A stretch of DNA of 64,000 nucleotides from Sphingobacterium sp. PCS056. Lineage in GTDB: Bacteria > Bacteroidota > Bacteroidia > Sphingobacteriales > Sphingobacteriaceae. Shown one piece after another: positions 1 to 9,437 of this stretch. Numbering within the stretch: the first letter of the stretch is position 1; the number at the start of each line of letters is the position of its first letter. The stretch lies in assembly GCF_023273895.1 (NCBI RefSeq), contig NZ_CP096883.1, forward strand, positions 2,542,001 to 2,606,000, in the 5' to 3' direction. The position numbers were made by a program, and so were the translations under genes. The notes under the pieces are model-generated. The model was not told where the DNA came from. It saw nothing but the letters and a program-made list of their open reading frames with translations, and ran no database searches.

Positions 1-1195
1 AACCATTTGGAACAGATTGATTAATGACATCGCCAAGAATGACAACGCCTGCAGTAAAATAATCCCATTTTTTAGTTTTAGCTTTATGTTGGTCTATAGG
101 TAGATCTAAAGCAAAGTTAACCCAGTTTTCCGTCGGATACATATTTTCTTCGTTCCCGGGAGACTCCGCATCCATATCATTTCCGTCAAATGAAGAACTC
201 ATTGTCAATAGATCTTTTAGTGAGATTTGCTCTTTTTCCTGCACATAATTTTTAAATGATTTCAAATTGTAAAATTCATTCAGTAGCTGCATTTCACTTT
301 TTAGGTATCCCTCCTGAATAGCAACCCCCATCATGGTCGAAGCAAATGATTTGCCCACTGAACGCATATCATGAAGACTGTGTCTATTCGCACCATTGAA
401 ATATTCTTCGATTAAAAGCTCACCATTTTTTATTACGATTATACTTGTTATATCCTTATATACCTGCGTAATTATTTTTTTATTGAGTTCTTCAATTTGA
501 GCAGTATCAATTGAATTGGTAGAAATTTGCCAGTCCTGCAAATGTTTTATAGCTTGAATTTTAACTAGTTTTTCATTGATTTTTATTTTTGGGACTCTAA
601 TATTCAACTCTCCTTCCGCAATTTTATTCCCGATCAAAACCGAGTCTAGCTTTACGTAGGGTCTAATTTCAATTTTGAGCAGATGTTTACCACTTGTAAA
701 AGCCTCTTCTCCACCATGCATTAAAAATCTATTCCAAAGAAATCTTCCCCACGAATCTTCGTTAGTAGTGCTTATCAAAGGAACTCTAAAAGTTGTTTTT
801 TGATTTTTACTGTCTAAGTTTCCAGCTCCAACATGAAGATTTTCCACATAGGTCACGTGATCATCGACAAAGAAGGTAAATTGATAATTTCCATTTTTTG
901 TTAACTCCTGAGCAGATAGTTCAGGAGCCAGTATATGCAGGTAATTGGTTAGTGAATTTCCTAAGAAAACTTGAATATTCAGATCCTTTTTATCTTGCAA
1001 TTCAACCTCAGTTAGGAAATCAGACGGTTTGATATTTTGAATGTTTTTTCCTTTACCTGTAAAAGCAATTTTACCAATATTCACGCTATGGACTGGAGAT
1101 ACAATGCCATCGCTCATGACCAAGTCGGCAGTTTGACCAACAGCTGTCTCCAACATAAGGAGTATGATCGAAATTATGAGGTATATTTTTTTCAT
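1..1195 (-). CDS. serine hydrolase, beta-lactamase/PBP-like family (C-terminus beyond window)
   Basis: Reading the minus strand from ATG at 1195 gives an open frame to the window edge, about 398 residues. It begins with a signal peptide (MKKIYLIISIILLMLETAVG). The N-terminal ~200 residues are a poorly conserved beta-rich region. A beta-lactamase-type domain follows: MRSVGKSFAST carries the SxxK catalytic motif (codons near 370-350), and a KWDYFTAGVVIL segment occupies the place of the second (YxN-like) motif. In this family the serine attacks esters, amides or peptides; the substrate cannot be read from sequence. The KTG-type third motif would lie outside the window. Exported by inference from the signal peptide. 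It is convergent with nothing; the AraC gene at 1258-2082 lies behind it on the same strand. Confidence 0.8.
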   Translation of the reverse strand, partial: MKKIYLIISIILLMLETAVGQTADLVMSDGIVSPVHSVNIGKIAFTGKGKNIQNIKPSDFLTEVELQDKKDLNIQVFLGNSLTNYLHILAPELSAQELTKNGNYQFTFFVDDHVTYVENLHVGAGNLDSKNQKTTFRVPLISTTNEDSWGRFLWNRFLMHGGEEAFTSGKHLLKIEIRPYVKLDSVLIGNKIAEGELNIRVPKIKINEKLVKIQAIKHLQDWQISTNSIDTAQIEELNKKIITQVYKDITSIIVIKNGELLIEEYFNGANRHSLHDMRSVGKSFASTMMGVAIQEGYLKSEMQLLNEFYNLKSFKNYVQEKEQISLKDLLTMSSSFDGNDMDAESPGNEENMYPTENWVNFALDLPIDQHKAKTKKWDYFTAGVVILGDVINQSVPNG

Positions 1196-1257
1196 CAATT
1201 AATAGTTAGCATTGATGGACAAGATACAACATGAAAGTGTAGTCAAATAGAACAGGA

Positions 1258-2082
1258 TTAACATGAAGGAAATTTATTGGCAATCATTTTTCTAAAATTG
1301 TTGGGACTGATTCCACTGATCGATTTAAAGCATCTATTGAAATGACTTTGATCTGAAAAACCACAACCATATGCGATTTCAGTCAATGAAAGATTGTTTT
1401 CAGCTAATAGTGCATACGCTTTTTCAACCTTCAGCTTCCGTAGATATTCACCTAAATTACAATGAAAATATTTTGAAAAATCTCTTGAAAGATGCACCGG
1501 ATGCATACCCAATGTTTGCGCCAGATAGTTAAGGGTTAGACGATCTGTACATTCATAGAATAGGATCTCTTTAATCTTATGAACCCAAAGTGGATTTTTA
1601 TCCGCATCAATATATGATTTATCAAACATCTTTACAAGTGTTTTTAAGACCAACGTTTCGATCGCCAGTGAGGTGGTGGTGTCTCCCAACTTTGTCTCTT
1701 TAAATATATTGTATATTAAAAATTTAATATCAATATCTATGATTTTTATACTGCCTTGCAAATTATCTATATTAAAATCCAATTGATCGAACCAATGATT
1801 TTGAAGCTCAATATGGAAACCTCTGGTAAAACCCTTTGGTTTTATATTGTAGTGAGGATCTTGCCAGTTATGAAACAGAAGACTACCTGCAGCACAATTA
1901 TAGATTTCCTTTTTATTCCCTTCGATAACATTTCCCTGTAAAATAAAAGTGAAGTAAGGATTTTCGTGGTAATGCCAATCCACCCGGTCAAGATTATATT
2001 CGGTATCGGTCAAGGTTATTCCCTCCAAATGAATGGTCTGATTAGTCTGTCCATAAAACTCACCCGTCTGTAATTGTTTCAT
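1258..2082 (-). CDS. AraC-family transcriptional regulator
   Basis: 274 residues. The N-terminal ~150 residues look like a cupin-type sensor: HYHENPYFTFILQG and the following GSLLFHNWQDPHYN have the histidine-rich beta-strand pattern of AraC effector domains. The C-terminal ~100 residues (about 165-270) are the double helix-turn-helix, including LSLTEIAYGCGFSDQSHFNR and the ending SGISPNNFRK, which are the family signature. The start at 2082 is followed by a clear domain and preceded by an AT-rich intergenic region shared with the broken gene at 2290, so it may control that divergent promoter or itself. Effector unknown. Confidence 0.9.
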   Translation of the reverse strand: MKQLQTGEFYGQTNQTIHLEGITLTDTEYNLDRVDWHYHENPYFTFILQGNVIEGNKKEIYNCAAGSLLFHNWQDPHYNIKPKGFTRGFHIELQNHWFDQLDFNIDNLQGSIKIIDIDIKFLIYNIFKETKLGDTTTSLAIETLVLKTLVKMFDKSYIDADKNPLWVHKIKEILFYECTDRLTLNYLAQTLGMHPVHLSRDFSKYFHCNLGEYLRKLKVEKAYALLAENNLSLTEIAYGCGFSDQSHFNRCFKSISGISPNNFRKMIANKFPSC

Positions 2083-2237
2083 TTATTATGGTTTAAAAAA
2101 GGAAATCTTGCTATTGGAATATTATTTTTTTAATAAATATAAGGTTTAAAATCAAAACTCACCTCTGTATTTCTTTCGTTTATCGAGTTACTGTGTGTGT
2201 TGATCTAAAACAGATAGAATGATCGCTTTTTCCAGTA

Positions 2238-2245
2238 TACTTTTG
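2238..2245 (+). promoter_or_regulatory. -7 promoter element for the NTF2-like pseudogene
   Basis: TACTTTTG matches the Bacteroidota -7 consensus TAnnTTTG and lies 45 bp before the ATG at 2290. No convincing -33 TTTG at 19-21 bp is present, so this is a moderate call. Confidence 0.4.
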
Positions 2246-2289
2246 AATCACCAAATAAAAGTAAAAAAATACACACATGATTTAAAGAT

Positions 2290-2742
2290 ATGATGAAAAC
2301 TTTAATAAAAGCATACGCCATAGCAACCTTGATTACAGTATCCACATTCACGATTGCAGCAGGCAAGCCAATTGTAGATTCGCCCGAAAAAATGATTCTA
2401 AACTTATCAGCAGCTCATCTCGCTATTGATCATTATGTTGCGGTCATGAGTGAAGGGCAATCAACAGGTGTGGAGCAGTTGTTTACTGCTGATTTTAGTC
2501 AGCTCGTACACGTTCAACAGCCCATAAGCTATACCGATAAAGAAGTGGTTTCTTTTTTGAAGAAGCAAAAAGGAATGCAGTTGAATTGTTAAATCAACAC
2601 GGTTATCTTAGAGGATTCTGGAGATTATATGGTCGCTAAAGTGTTTATGAATTTTGAAGATTTCATAAAAATGGATGTAGTTACTTTAGTCAATGAACAC
2701 GGTCAGTAGAAAATTACGAAATCAATCAATTCCTACAAGTAG
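2290..2742 (+). pseudogene. NTF2-like / lumazine-binding-like secreted protein, broken by two in-frame stops
   Basis: The first 100 codons read as a signal peptide (to about residue 24) and the start of an NTF2-like small protein. At 2590-2592 there is TAA, but the same frame continues without any indel as a coherent C-terminal half (INTVILEDSGDYMVAKVFMN), hits TAG at 2707-2709 and ends at TAG 2740-2742, making 150 codons. The motif GQ-stop-KITKSINSYK strongly suggests that the TAG replaced a Trp codon (TGG), since family members typically end with a tryptophan followed by KI. The conserved frame indicates recent inactivation by point mutation. The family call rests on overall pattern (about 150 aa, signal peptide, C-terminal KITKSIN), not on a search. 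Confidence 0.7.
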
Positions 2743-2774
2743 GCTAAAGAATCAAGTAATCTATCACGTCATTA

Positions 2775-2806
2775 AAAAGCCTTGCCATGATCATGCCAAG
2801 GCTTTT
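2775..2806. terminator. bidirectional intrinsic terminator
   Basis: Ten-base perfect arms AAAAGCCTTG (2775-2784) and CAAGGCTTTT (2797-2806) around a 12-nt loop, with A/T tails on both sides. It sits between the convergent pseudogene at 2290 and the glycosyltransferase ending at 2812. Confidence 0.8.
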
Positions 2807-2811
2807 GTTAT

Positions 2812-3993
2812 TTATGCTTCTCTTCTGATATCAAAAGAAATGTAATTTTCGTAATATTCGAGCGATCTCACTGGACTGGTGAAGTTGTACAAAAGTTCTA
2901 AGTATATTTTGGATATTAAGGCCCAAGTAGTTTGTTCTCCAAAATTGCGTGCCTTAAATCGGTGCCAAGCCAGTAGTCGTTGTGAGTGATACAATTGGCT
3001 GATGTTTTCACGCATAGCATCGATGTCGTTAAAAGGAGTGAGGATACCACGGTCATCTCTCAGTAGATCTTGAGCGTGCCAATATGGAGTAGCAATAACA
3101 GCCGCTCCAGCGCCTATTGCAAACGAAAGTGTTCCACTACTGATCTGTTCTTCATGTTGATAAGGAGATAGGTAGATATCACATGCCGTTAAATAATCTT
3201 TCAGTTGCTCATCAGACAAGAATTCATCCACGAAAATAACTTTTTCCTGCAATTGCAATTGTTCAACCAAGTCCTGTAACTCATAACGATAAGATTCACC
3301 TTCACGTGCCAGTACGTTGGGATGTGTTTTTCCAACGATCAAATATTTAAAATCGGGCAAATCCAGTCCAGACAAAGATTTGATCGCATATTCTAAGCCT
3401 TTTCCTCTTCCTATCAGACCAAAAGTCATCATCACAAAATTGGCGTGCATACCTAACTTTTCTTTTGCTGCCTGTTGGTTGTAATCAAATTGCGGCACCC
3501 CGTGCGGTATCATCTTGAATTTATACTGGTCACAATTTGGAAATAGCTCCTTCAAGATCTCACATCCTTTTGGCGATAGACTCACCACAGCATGAGATTT
3601 TGTAATAAGCGTCTCCATGATTTCCTTTTTTTGTAAAGACGTAGATGCTAATATGGTGTGGAAAATAGTCAACAAAGGAATATTTAACTTGTTGACCAAG
3701 TTGTTGATGAAAATACCATCAACACCCCCAAAAATGCCATATTCATGTTGCAAGATGCAATAGTCATATTCTTCATTGATAATATAAGAAGCTTGAATAT
3801 AACTGTCCAATCGATCCTTATCAATAACAAACCGTACCGAATGATCAAATTGGTCTTGACCAATTTTAGATACGGCAATCACATCGATGGTCACATTAGG
3901 ATCCAATTCCATCCCTTTCTTCAGGTCCTTTGTAAAAGTTGCTAATCCACATTGTTGAGGCGGGCAGGTACTTATGATTACAATTTTTTTCAT
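2812..3993 (-). CDS. glycosyltransferase, GT4-like (GT-B fold)
   Basis: 393 residues. The N-terminus KKIVIISTCPPQQCGLATFT is the glycine-rich acceptor-domain start common in GT4 enzymes. The C-terminal domain has the donor-binding pattern: YLIVGKTHPNV, IFVDEFLSDEQLKDYLTACD, then SPYQHEEQISSGTLSFAIGAGAAVIATP, where the E...E/SSGT stretch corresponds to the nucleotide-sugar site. No signal peptide or membrane segment, so cytoplasmic or peripheral. It probably transfers a sugar from an NDP or GDP donor onto a polysaccharide or glycoside; related proteins annotated in this phylum include mannosyltransferase-like enzymes acting near glycoside phosphorylases, but the acceptor is unknown. It starts 5 bp after the stop of the 39-residue gene at 3999-4118, so the two are cotranscribed. 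Confidence 0.85.
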   Translation of the reverse strand: MKKIVIISTCPPQQCGLATFTKDLKKGMELDPNVTIDVIAVSKIGQDQFDHSVRFVIDKDRLDSYIQASYIINEEYDYCILQHEYGIFGGVDGIFINNLVNKLNIPLLTIFHTILASTSLQKKEIMETLITKSHAVVSLSPKGCEILKELFPNCDQYKFKMIPHGVPQFDYNQQAAKEKLGMHANFVMMTFGLIGRGKGLEYAIKSLSGLDLPDFKYLIVGKTHPNVLAREGESYRYELQDLVEQLQLQEKVIFVDEFLSDEQLKDYLTACDIYLSPYQHEEQISSGTLSFAIGAGAAVIATPYWHAQDLLRDDRGILTPFNDIDAMRENISQLYHSQRLLAWHRFKARNFGEQTTWALISKIYLELLYNFTSPVRSLEYYENYISFDIRREA

Positions 3994-3998
3994 AGGAA

Positions 3999-4118
3999 TT
4001 ATACCGTTTCGATGTTATGTTCTTCGTTATCAACAGGAATATCCAAAATAGCCATCAATAACAAATAGTATCCTCTATCTAATCCTATTTTTTCTGCTTT
4101 TTGATCTATATTTTCCAT
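3999..4118 (-). CDS. 39-residue protein leading the glycosyltransferase operon
   Basis: ATG at 4118, stop 3999-4001, 40 codons including the stop. The product begins MENIDQKAEKIGLDRGYYLL, has a short hydrophobic centre (YYLLLMAILDIPV) and an acidic end. It ends only 5 bp before the glycosyltransferase ATG, the spacing of a translationally coupled pair. No family is recognised. The alternative is a chance open frame, but the tight junction and regular codon use favour a real small gene. Confidence 0.5.
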   Translation of the reverse strand: MENIDQKAEKIGLDRGYYLLLMAILDIPVDNEEHNIETV

Positions 4119-4214
4119 GTGTATGCTATTTTTAAAATGTAATTATCTTTTCGTTTGTTAAAACAAAAGCTGTACCCAACATTCCCTTAGACATGCATAA
4201 ACGTAGTTTTTGAT

Positions 4215-4238
4215 GCATAACCCGTAGCATAACCCGTA
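4215..4238. repeat. 12-bp tandem direct repeat, possible regulator-binding site
   Basis: GCATAACCCGTA occurs twice head-to-tail (4215-4226 and 4227-4238), followed by TCCGT/ACGGA inverted arms around 4241-4257 and a further ACCCGTT at about 4276. It lies between the divergent operon starting at 4118 and the esterase at 4422, about 100 bp upstream of the former. Direct repeats of this length are typical of response-regulator or AraC operators. The rest of the 4119-4421 gap holds no gene. Confidence 0.4.
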
Positions 4239-4409
4239 TTATCCGTAAAAAAACGGAGCGAATAGGTATTTTTTTACCCGTTGATCTACCATGCAGTTTC
4301 ATGGTGCTGAATGCTAGTTTATAGCATAAGTATCGTTATATTTATAGTTGACAAATTTTGCTTACAATGAGTTTGTCGCATTTTTATTGTTAAACCGATC
4401 ACCTTATAG

Positions 4410-5576
<1,167 letters not shown>

Positions 5577-5588
5577 CACCTGTATCAC

Positions 5589-5633
5589 CTATTCAAGATG
5601 CAGCAACAGCAGGTATTTCTGTATCTTGAATAG
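5589..5633. terminator. hairpin downstream of the esterase gene
   Basis: Perfect 11-bp arms CTATTCAAGAT (5589-5599) and ATCTTGAATAG (5623-5633), 23-nt loop. It starts 12 bp after the esterase stop. There is no long T run after it, so it may be a weak terminator or mRNA 3' stabiliser. Confidence 0.5.
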
Positions 5634-5647
5634 ATGTGAGGGCTATT

Positions 5648-6388
5648 TTAGCTATTCCCATTGTTAATAAAACGTGATTTACCTCTTTTCTTGAATAGCT
5701 TTCTGTCCCAGGTTAATAGCATGATTACAAAAATAATAAAACAGATCAAGGTTACGATGTTTGTTCTAATCAATAAGGCATGTATGGTAGCAGGAACAAG
5801 GATAGCTTTGGTTTTTGAAACAGAAAAAGTTAAAATAAATGAAAAAATAATACTAAAAAGAAGGAAAACTCCAAATCCACCATATTGATCGAAATCATTG
5901 AATATAAGAAGATGCCAAAATCCCCAAAATATTCCAGAAATAACGCTTTTAACAATGAGATTAATTTTCCCTAGACCTTCAATTAAATACCCCCTCCAAG
6001 TATATTCCTCCATGATATCATAAACGATAGTAAATAGACAAAATATAAATGCCCATAGATGTTCATTTATACCATTGTTGTTGCTAAATCCATAAACTGA
6101 ATATCCGATAAATAATAGTAGCGGGAAGAGTGCGCTTTTTAGCTTGTTATCTCCAAATAGCGAATACGTGGACTTTACTGGACTGAACTTGTAAAATAAA
6201 AAGGAAACTAGAAGGATCGCAATGCCGTGATTATAATTCCAATTGACCTCTAAATTGGTGAATGCATGGATAACCGATTGCAATACATTTGGAAGTTTTC
6301 TGGAAAAATAAGTTAAAATCAGGATGAGTCCATAAAAAGATAAAATAAGGAACCAGTTTACTTTTTTAATTTCATTAATTAATTTCAT
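5648..6388 (-). CDS. CPBP-family intramembrane metalloprotease (CAAX protease-like)
   Basis: 246 residues with about seven or eight hydrophobic segments. The diagnostic motifs are present: EEYTWRGY (EExxxR, motif 1), FWGFWHLLIF (FxxxH, motif 2) and a later VPATIHALL (HxxxN/B-like motif 3, here without the Asn). In the family these residues bind the metal and cleave substrates within or beside the membrane; members are linked to bacteriocin self-immunity and protein processing. Substrate unknown. Single gene, convergent with the esterase. Confidence 0.85.
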   Translation of the reverse strand: MKLINEIKKVNWFLILSFYGLILILTYFSRKLPNVLQSVIHAFTNLEVNWNYNHGIAILLVSFLFYKFSPVKSTYSLFGDNKLKSALFPLLLFIGYSVYGFSNNNGINEHLWAFIFCLFTIVYDIMEEYTWRGYLIEGLGKINLIVKSVISGIFWGFWHLLIFNDFDQYGGFGVFLLFSIIFSFILTFSVSKTKAILVPATIHALLIRTNIVTLICFIIFVIMLLTWDRKLFKKRGKSRFINNGNS

Positions 6389-6738
6389 TGTATGTAAGAG
6401 TATGCTTTAATAGGTTTTACTACGAACAAAATTTTAGGATTTTTTGAACGCATAGTTTCCAAAGAACTGCTAATATAATAACTCTTTGCATTAGTGCATA
6501 GTAAGATTTTAAAAAAAAATTACCTTGATCTGCGTTCACAAAATTATATAGTAGTCTCGTATTTCACAGTCCTTTATACACTTTGTTTGGATAAAATATC
6601 CTCTATAAAAAGATTGGCTTCTATTTTGATATCTAATTACTCATATAGTGATCTATCTACATAGGAGAGCAAATTTACTAAAACTACTACCATGCTAAAA
6701 TTGTTACTATAAACTGATTTTACTAAAGTGATAAAGAG
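6389..6738. other. intergenic, AT-rich divergent promoter region
   Basis: 350 bp between the divergent CPBP protease and TspO-like genes. No open frame or clear repeat is visible; it presumably holds both promoters. Confidence 0.4.
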
Positions 6739-7521
6739 ATGAAAAAAATAACTTTGGCTATACTGAATGCCGTCTGTCTTATTGCGACGCTATTTGTAAA
6801 TTATCGCGCTAATACCGGAGCAATAAACGGTAATACAATGAAAATAGTATCCGATACCTACCACAATTTATTTACACCAGCAGGTTATGCCTTTTCTATT
6901 TGGGGATTGATCTATCTGTTCTTGATCGGTTTTGTCATCTATTCATTTGTCATCTTAAAAAAACCAAAAGAAAGTCATATCATCCATAGAGTTGGGTTAT
7001 GGTTTATCACGTCATGTGTGCTCAATAGCTTTTGGATAGTAGCTTGGTTAAATGATTATATTGGTTTTTCAGTACTGATCATGATCCTATTATTAATCAC
7101 CTTAATTAGGATTATTGTCAATATCAAAGCACAACTGACTGACCCTCCCTTTCGTATTGTTGCTTTGGTATGGTGGCCATTTTCGTTATATTCTGGATGG
7201 ATATCAGTAGCATTGATTGCCAATGTTGCCGCTTATCTAACCAAAATTCATTGGGATGGATGGCAGTTATCTCAGGTCACCTGGACAGTCATCATGATTA
7301 TTATCGCAGGCTTGCTTTATATTTATATGACTTGGAAACGTAACATGAGAGAATATGCATTGGTCGGCTCTTGGGCACTTATAGCTGTTGCTGTAGCAAA
7401 TTCAGCAGGCAGTTATACTATTTATACCACAGCAATTACAACGGCAGTTGTTATAGCTGTAAGTGGATTGCTGCATGGAATCAAAAACTTTCGTGGATTT
7501 GGCAATCAACTTGGGATCTAA
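6739..7521 (+). CDS. TspO/MBR-related tryptophan-rich membrane protein
   Basis: 260 residues, about eight transmembrane segments. The region FTPAGYAFSIWGLIYLFLIG is the hallmark N-terminal stretch of the TspO/MBR superfamily (F-P-G-Y-A-F-x-I-W-G), and a conserved tryptophan-rich path continues (VWWPFSLYSGWISVALIANV). Classical TspO is about 160 aa with five helices; this longer form is a distinct subfamily seen in Bacteroidota and cyanobacteria. The ligand (porphyrins or sterols in classical TspO) is not established. Single-gene unit. Confidence 0.75.
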   Translation: MKKITLAILNAVCLIATLFVNYRANTGAINGNTMKIVSDTYHNLFTPAGYAFSIWGLIYLFLIGFVIYSFVILKKPKESHIIHRVGLWFITSCVLNSFWIVAWLNDYIGFSVLIMILLLITLIRIIVNIKAQLTDPPFRIVALVWWPFSLYSGWISVALIANVAAYLTKIHWDGWQLSQVTWTVIMIIIAGLLYIYMTWKRNMREYALVGSWALIAVAVANSAGSYTIYTTAITTAVVIAVSGLLHGIKNFRGFGNQLGI

Positions 7522-7783
7522 AAAAGCGGGTCTAAGATTGAAGATCTTAAGTATCAATGAATTTTTATCCAACATGGTGTATTGTATTTTTTATTCAAGA
7601 TTCTTAGCGCTTCATATAAAAACACCATTTTTGAATCAGCAAAAGACCACTCTCAATTTTAATAAGGGAGAGATCTTATTTTACTAATATCATCAACTTT
7701 TTTATCGTGCTCTCACATGGCTTTTTTGGCTTTTTATTCGCATATTATTTTAAAAAACATGATATTAAGATAGGTGTAAAAAA

Positions 7784-7813
7784 AACCTCCCGAACGTTAA
7801 CATTCGGGAGGTT
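7784..7813 (-). terminator. intrinsic terminator of tRNA-Leu
   Basis: Perfect 11-bp arms AACCTCCCGAA (7784-7794) and TTCGGGAGGTT (7803-7813). Read on the minus strand the hairpin is followed by a run of eight T, immediately downstream of the tRNA. Confidence 0.9.
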
Positions 7814-7819
7814 GTCCAG

Positions 7820-7901
7820 TGCGGAAGAAGGGACTCGAACCCCCACGCCTTGCGGCGCCAGATCCTAAGTCTGGTGCGGCTACCAATTACGCCACTTCCG
7901 C
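7820..7901 (-). tRNA. tRNA-Leu, anticodon TAG
   Basis: 82-nt cloverleaf on the minus strand: acceptor stem GCGGAAG/CTTCCGC with discriminator A (7820), D-arm with GTAATTGGTAGCC, anticodon stem-loop CCAGACTTAGGATCTGG giving anticodon TAG (complement of 7865-7867), a long variable arm (GCGCCGCAAGGCGT) as expected for leucine tRNAs, and T-loop GTTCGAGTCC. CCA is not encoded. Confidence 0.96.
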
Positions 7902-8180
7902 ATTAGGATTTTTTATGATGACGTAAAGATAAAATCGAAATTTATATTTTGCAAGTGTTTTCTTTGCATTCTATAGATTAAATGCAGATCATGCTGTTTA
8001 TGAATAAGATATTTTTTGCGTGCTCTAGTTGCCTTCTATACGAAGATCTATCTGGTTGTAGTCCGATTTTATAAAAAAAACAATACCGCCTGTTTTAAAA
8101 TTTTGTTTTCCTTTATACTTAGAAGCTGATCCATAGAAATCAATATTAGTCATGTTATATAGAGTCTTCGCAGATTGCCA

Positions 8181-8816
8181 TTAAGATTTATTATAGTACT
8201 GTTTCCTAAAAGCTTCAGGAGTAAATAGCGTGTATTTTTTGAAAAATTTGATAAAATATGATGTGTTAAAAAAATTGAGTTCCATTCCTATTGTTGCTAC
8301 TGAAAGTTCAAAATTTACTAACATCCTTTTTGCCTCGAGCAATACTCTATTACGTATGATTTCTCCAGCTGACATATTAATCTGGTCTTTGCAGATAAAA
8401 TTCAAATGATTCGAAGTGATGTAAAGCAGGGCTGCATAATCTTTAGGAAGTCTAACATCTTTAAAGTTCTCCTCGATTAGATTCAGAAATTGTTTCAGTA
8501 AGACAGAGTTATAACCTGTTTTAGTCAAAATTGGTGATTCAGAATTTACCTCTCTACTGGATAAGACAAATAGTTTAAGCATATTTGCTGCAATAGCTAC
8601 AGACGTAAAATCTAAATGATTATCCCATTCTTTTAAAATTTCTTCAAAAATAGTAACGGCTTTAGGGCGGCTATTTTTCTGCAGTTTTAGCATTTGACCA
8701 CTAGCGAAAATATTAAAGAAGGGAAATCGACTATATGAATTGTACAATACAGCAAAAAAGAAAACCGATAAGAGTATTCCACTTAGAATAATTGCTCGTA
8801 ATTCGTATTTATCCAT
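8181..8816 (-). pseudogene. chimera: cytochrome c oxidase subunit II N-terminus fused to AraC regulator C-terminal half
   Basis: 211 codons, open throughout. Residues 1-30 (MDKYELRAIILSGILLSVFF...YNSYSR) match the start and first transmembrane helix of ba3-type cytochrome c oxidase subunit II in this phylum, and the gene directly follows an intact subunit IIa-like gene (8828-8959, 11 bp away), its normal operon neighbour. From about residue 31 (FPFFNIFASGQMLKL) the protein is an AraC regulator lacking its cupin: linker helices and the double HTH (VATIGMELNFFNTSYFIKFF, ending LFTPEAFRKQYY). The copper-binding domain of subunit II and subunit I are missing. I infer one deletion with its junction near 8726. 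The product might still be a membrane-tethered DNA-binding protein, but function is doubtful. Confidence 0.7.
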
Positions 8817-8827
8817 TATTAAAATAA

Positions 8828-8959
8828 TTAAGTGCGGTCTATCTGAATATAATAAACACTAAACCATACAAGTGCCGTCAAAATGAATAGGACGACCATA
8901 AATGCAATGGTTCCATAAGGTTTAAATTGTTCATCATTTGTGCTTTTAGTATCCATCAT
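8828..8959 (-). CDS. cytochrome c oxidase subunit IIa-like small membrane protein (orphaned)
   Basis: 43 residues from ATG 8959 (a second ATG follows at 8956). The sequence EQFKPYGTIAFMVVLFILTA followed by LVWFSVYYIQIDR is a single transmembrane helix of the type found in ba3 oxidase subunit IIa of Bacteroidota, where it precedes the subunit II gene. Here the downstream gene retains only the first 30 codons of subunit II, so this is the stranded first gene of a deleted oxidase operon. It is intact in sequence but probably has no partner in this locus. Confidence 0.65.
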   Translation of the reverse strand: MMDTKSTNDEQFKPYGTIAFMVVLFILTALVWFSVYYIQIDRT

Positions 8960-9437
8960 ATTGATCTTTTTAAATTTCTATGCAAAGCTATCGGGCATAG
9001 CAATTTTTATCAAGGTACAATCGAGACCTTAAATAGTATTATTCATGGAGAATCAAAAAAGAAGATGATCATATCCTTTTTTTATACCAATCGTGATGCT
9101 GAGCTGCGCGAATACACTATTTATGGAGAGAAAAGAATAAATATCTGTTATTTCTTAGTTTAAATTATAGGATAGTTTGCATTCTTAACAGGAGGGTGTG
9201 GTTTTAGTGATGTATTTTATGGTAATTTTTTCGGATCGCCCCATTTATCTTATATTTGGCATCTTGTTTTTCTTGATCAATACAGTTCTTAGGTTTATTC
9301 ACTTTTAGGCAGACCTATAAAATCTTAAAGTTAATGATCTGAAAATTAGTTAGAAAATAGACCCCTCACTATTCCTGATGATCTACCGTTTAGTGAGGGA
9401 AGTATTTGTAAATAAAATTTAAAAAGCGATATATACG
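8960..9437. other. intergenic region with a 9-bp inverted repeat before the GH92 gene
   Basis: 478 bp without a credible gene. Perfect arms CCCTCACTA (9363-9371) and TAGTGAGGG (9391-9399) lie 39 bp before the GH92 start; this may be an operator or an mRNA leader hairpin. Nothing else is recognisable. Confidence 0.4.

Noticed and set aside
7463..7687. 74-codon frame overlapping the TspO-like gene 3' end
   Set aside because: Mostly a shifted reading of the real gene plus AT-rich flank.
8927..9163. 78-codon plus-strand frame over the subunit IIa start
   Set aside because: Overlaps the oxidase-like gene on the other strand and has no recognisable features.
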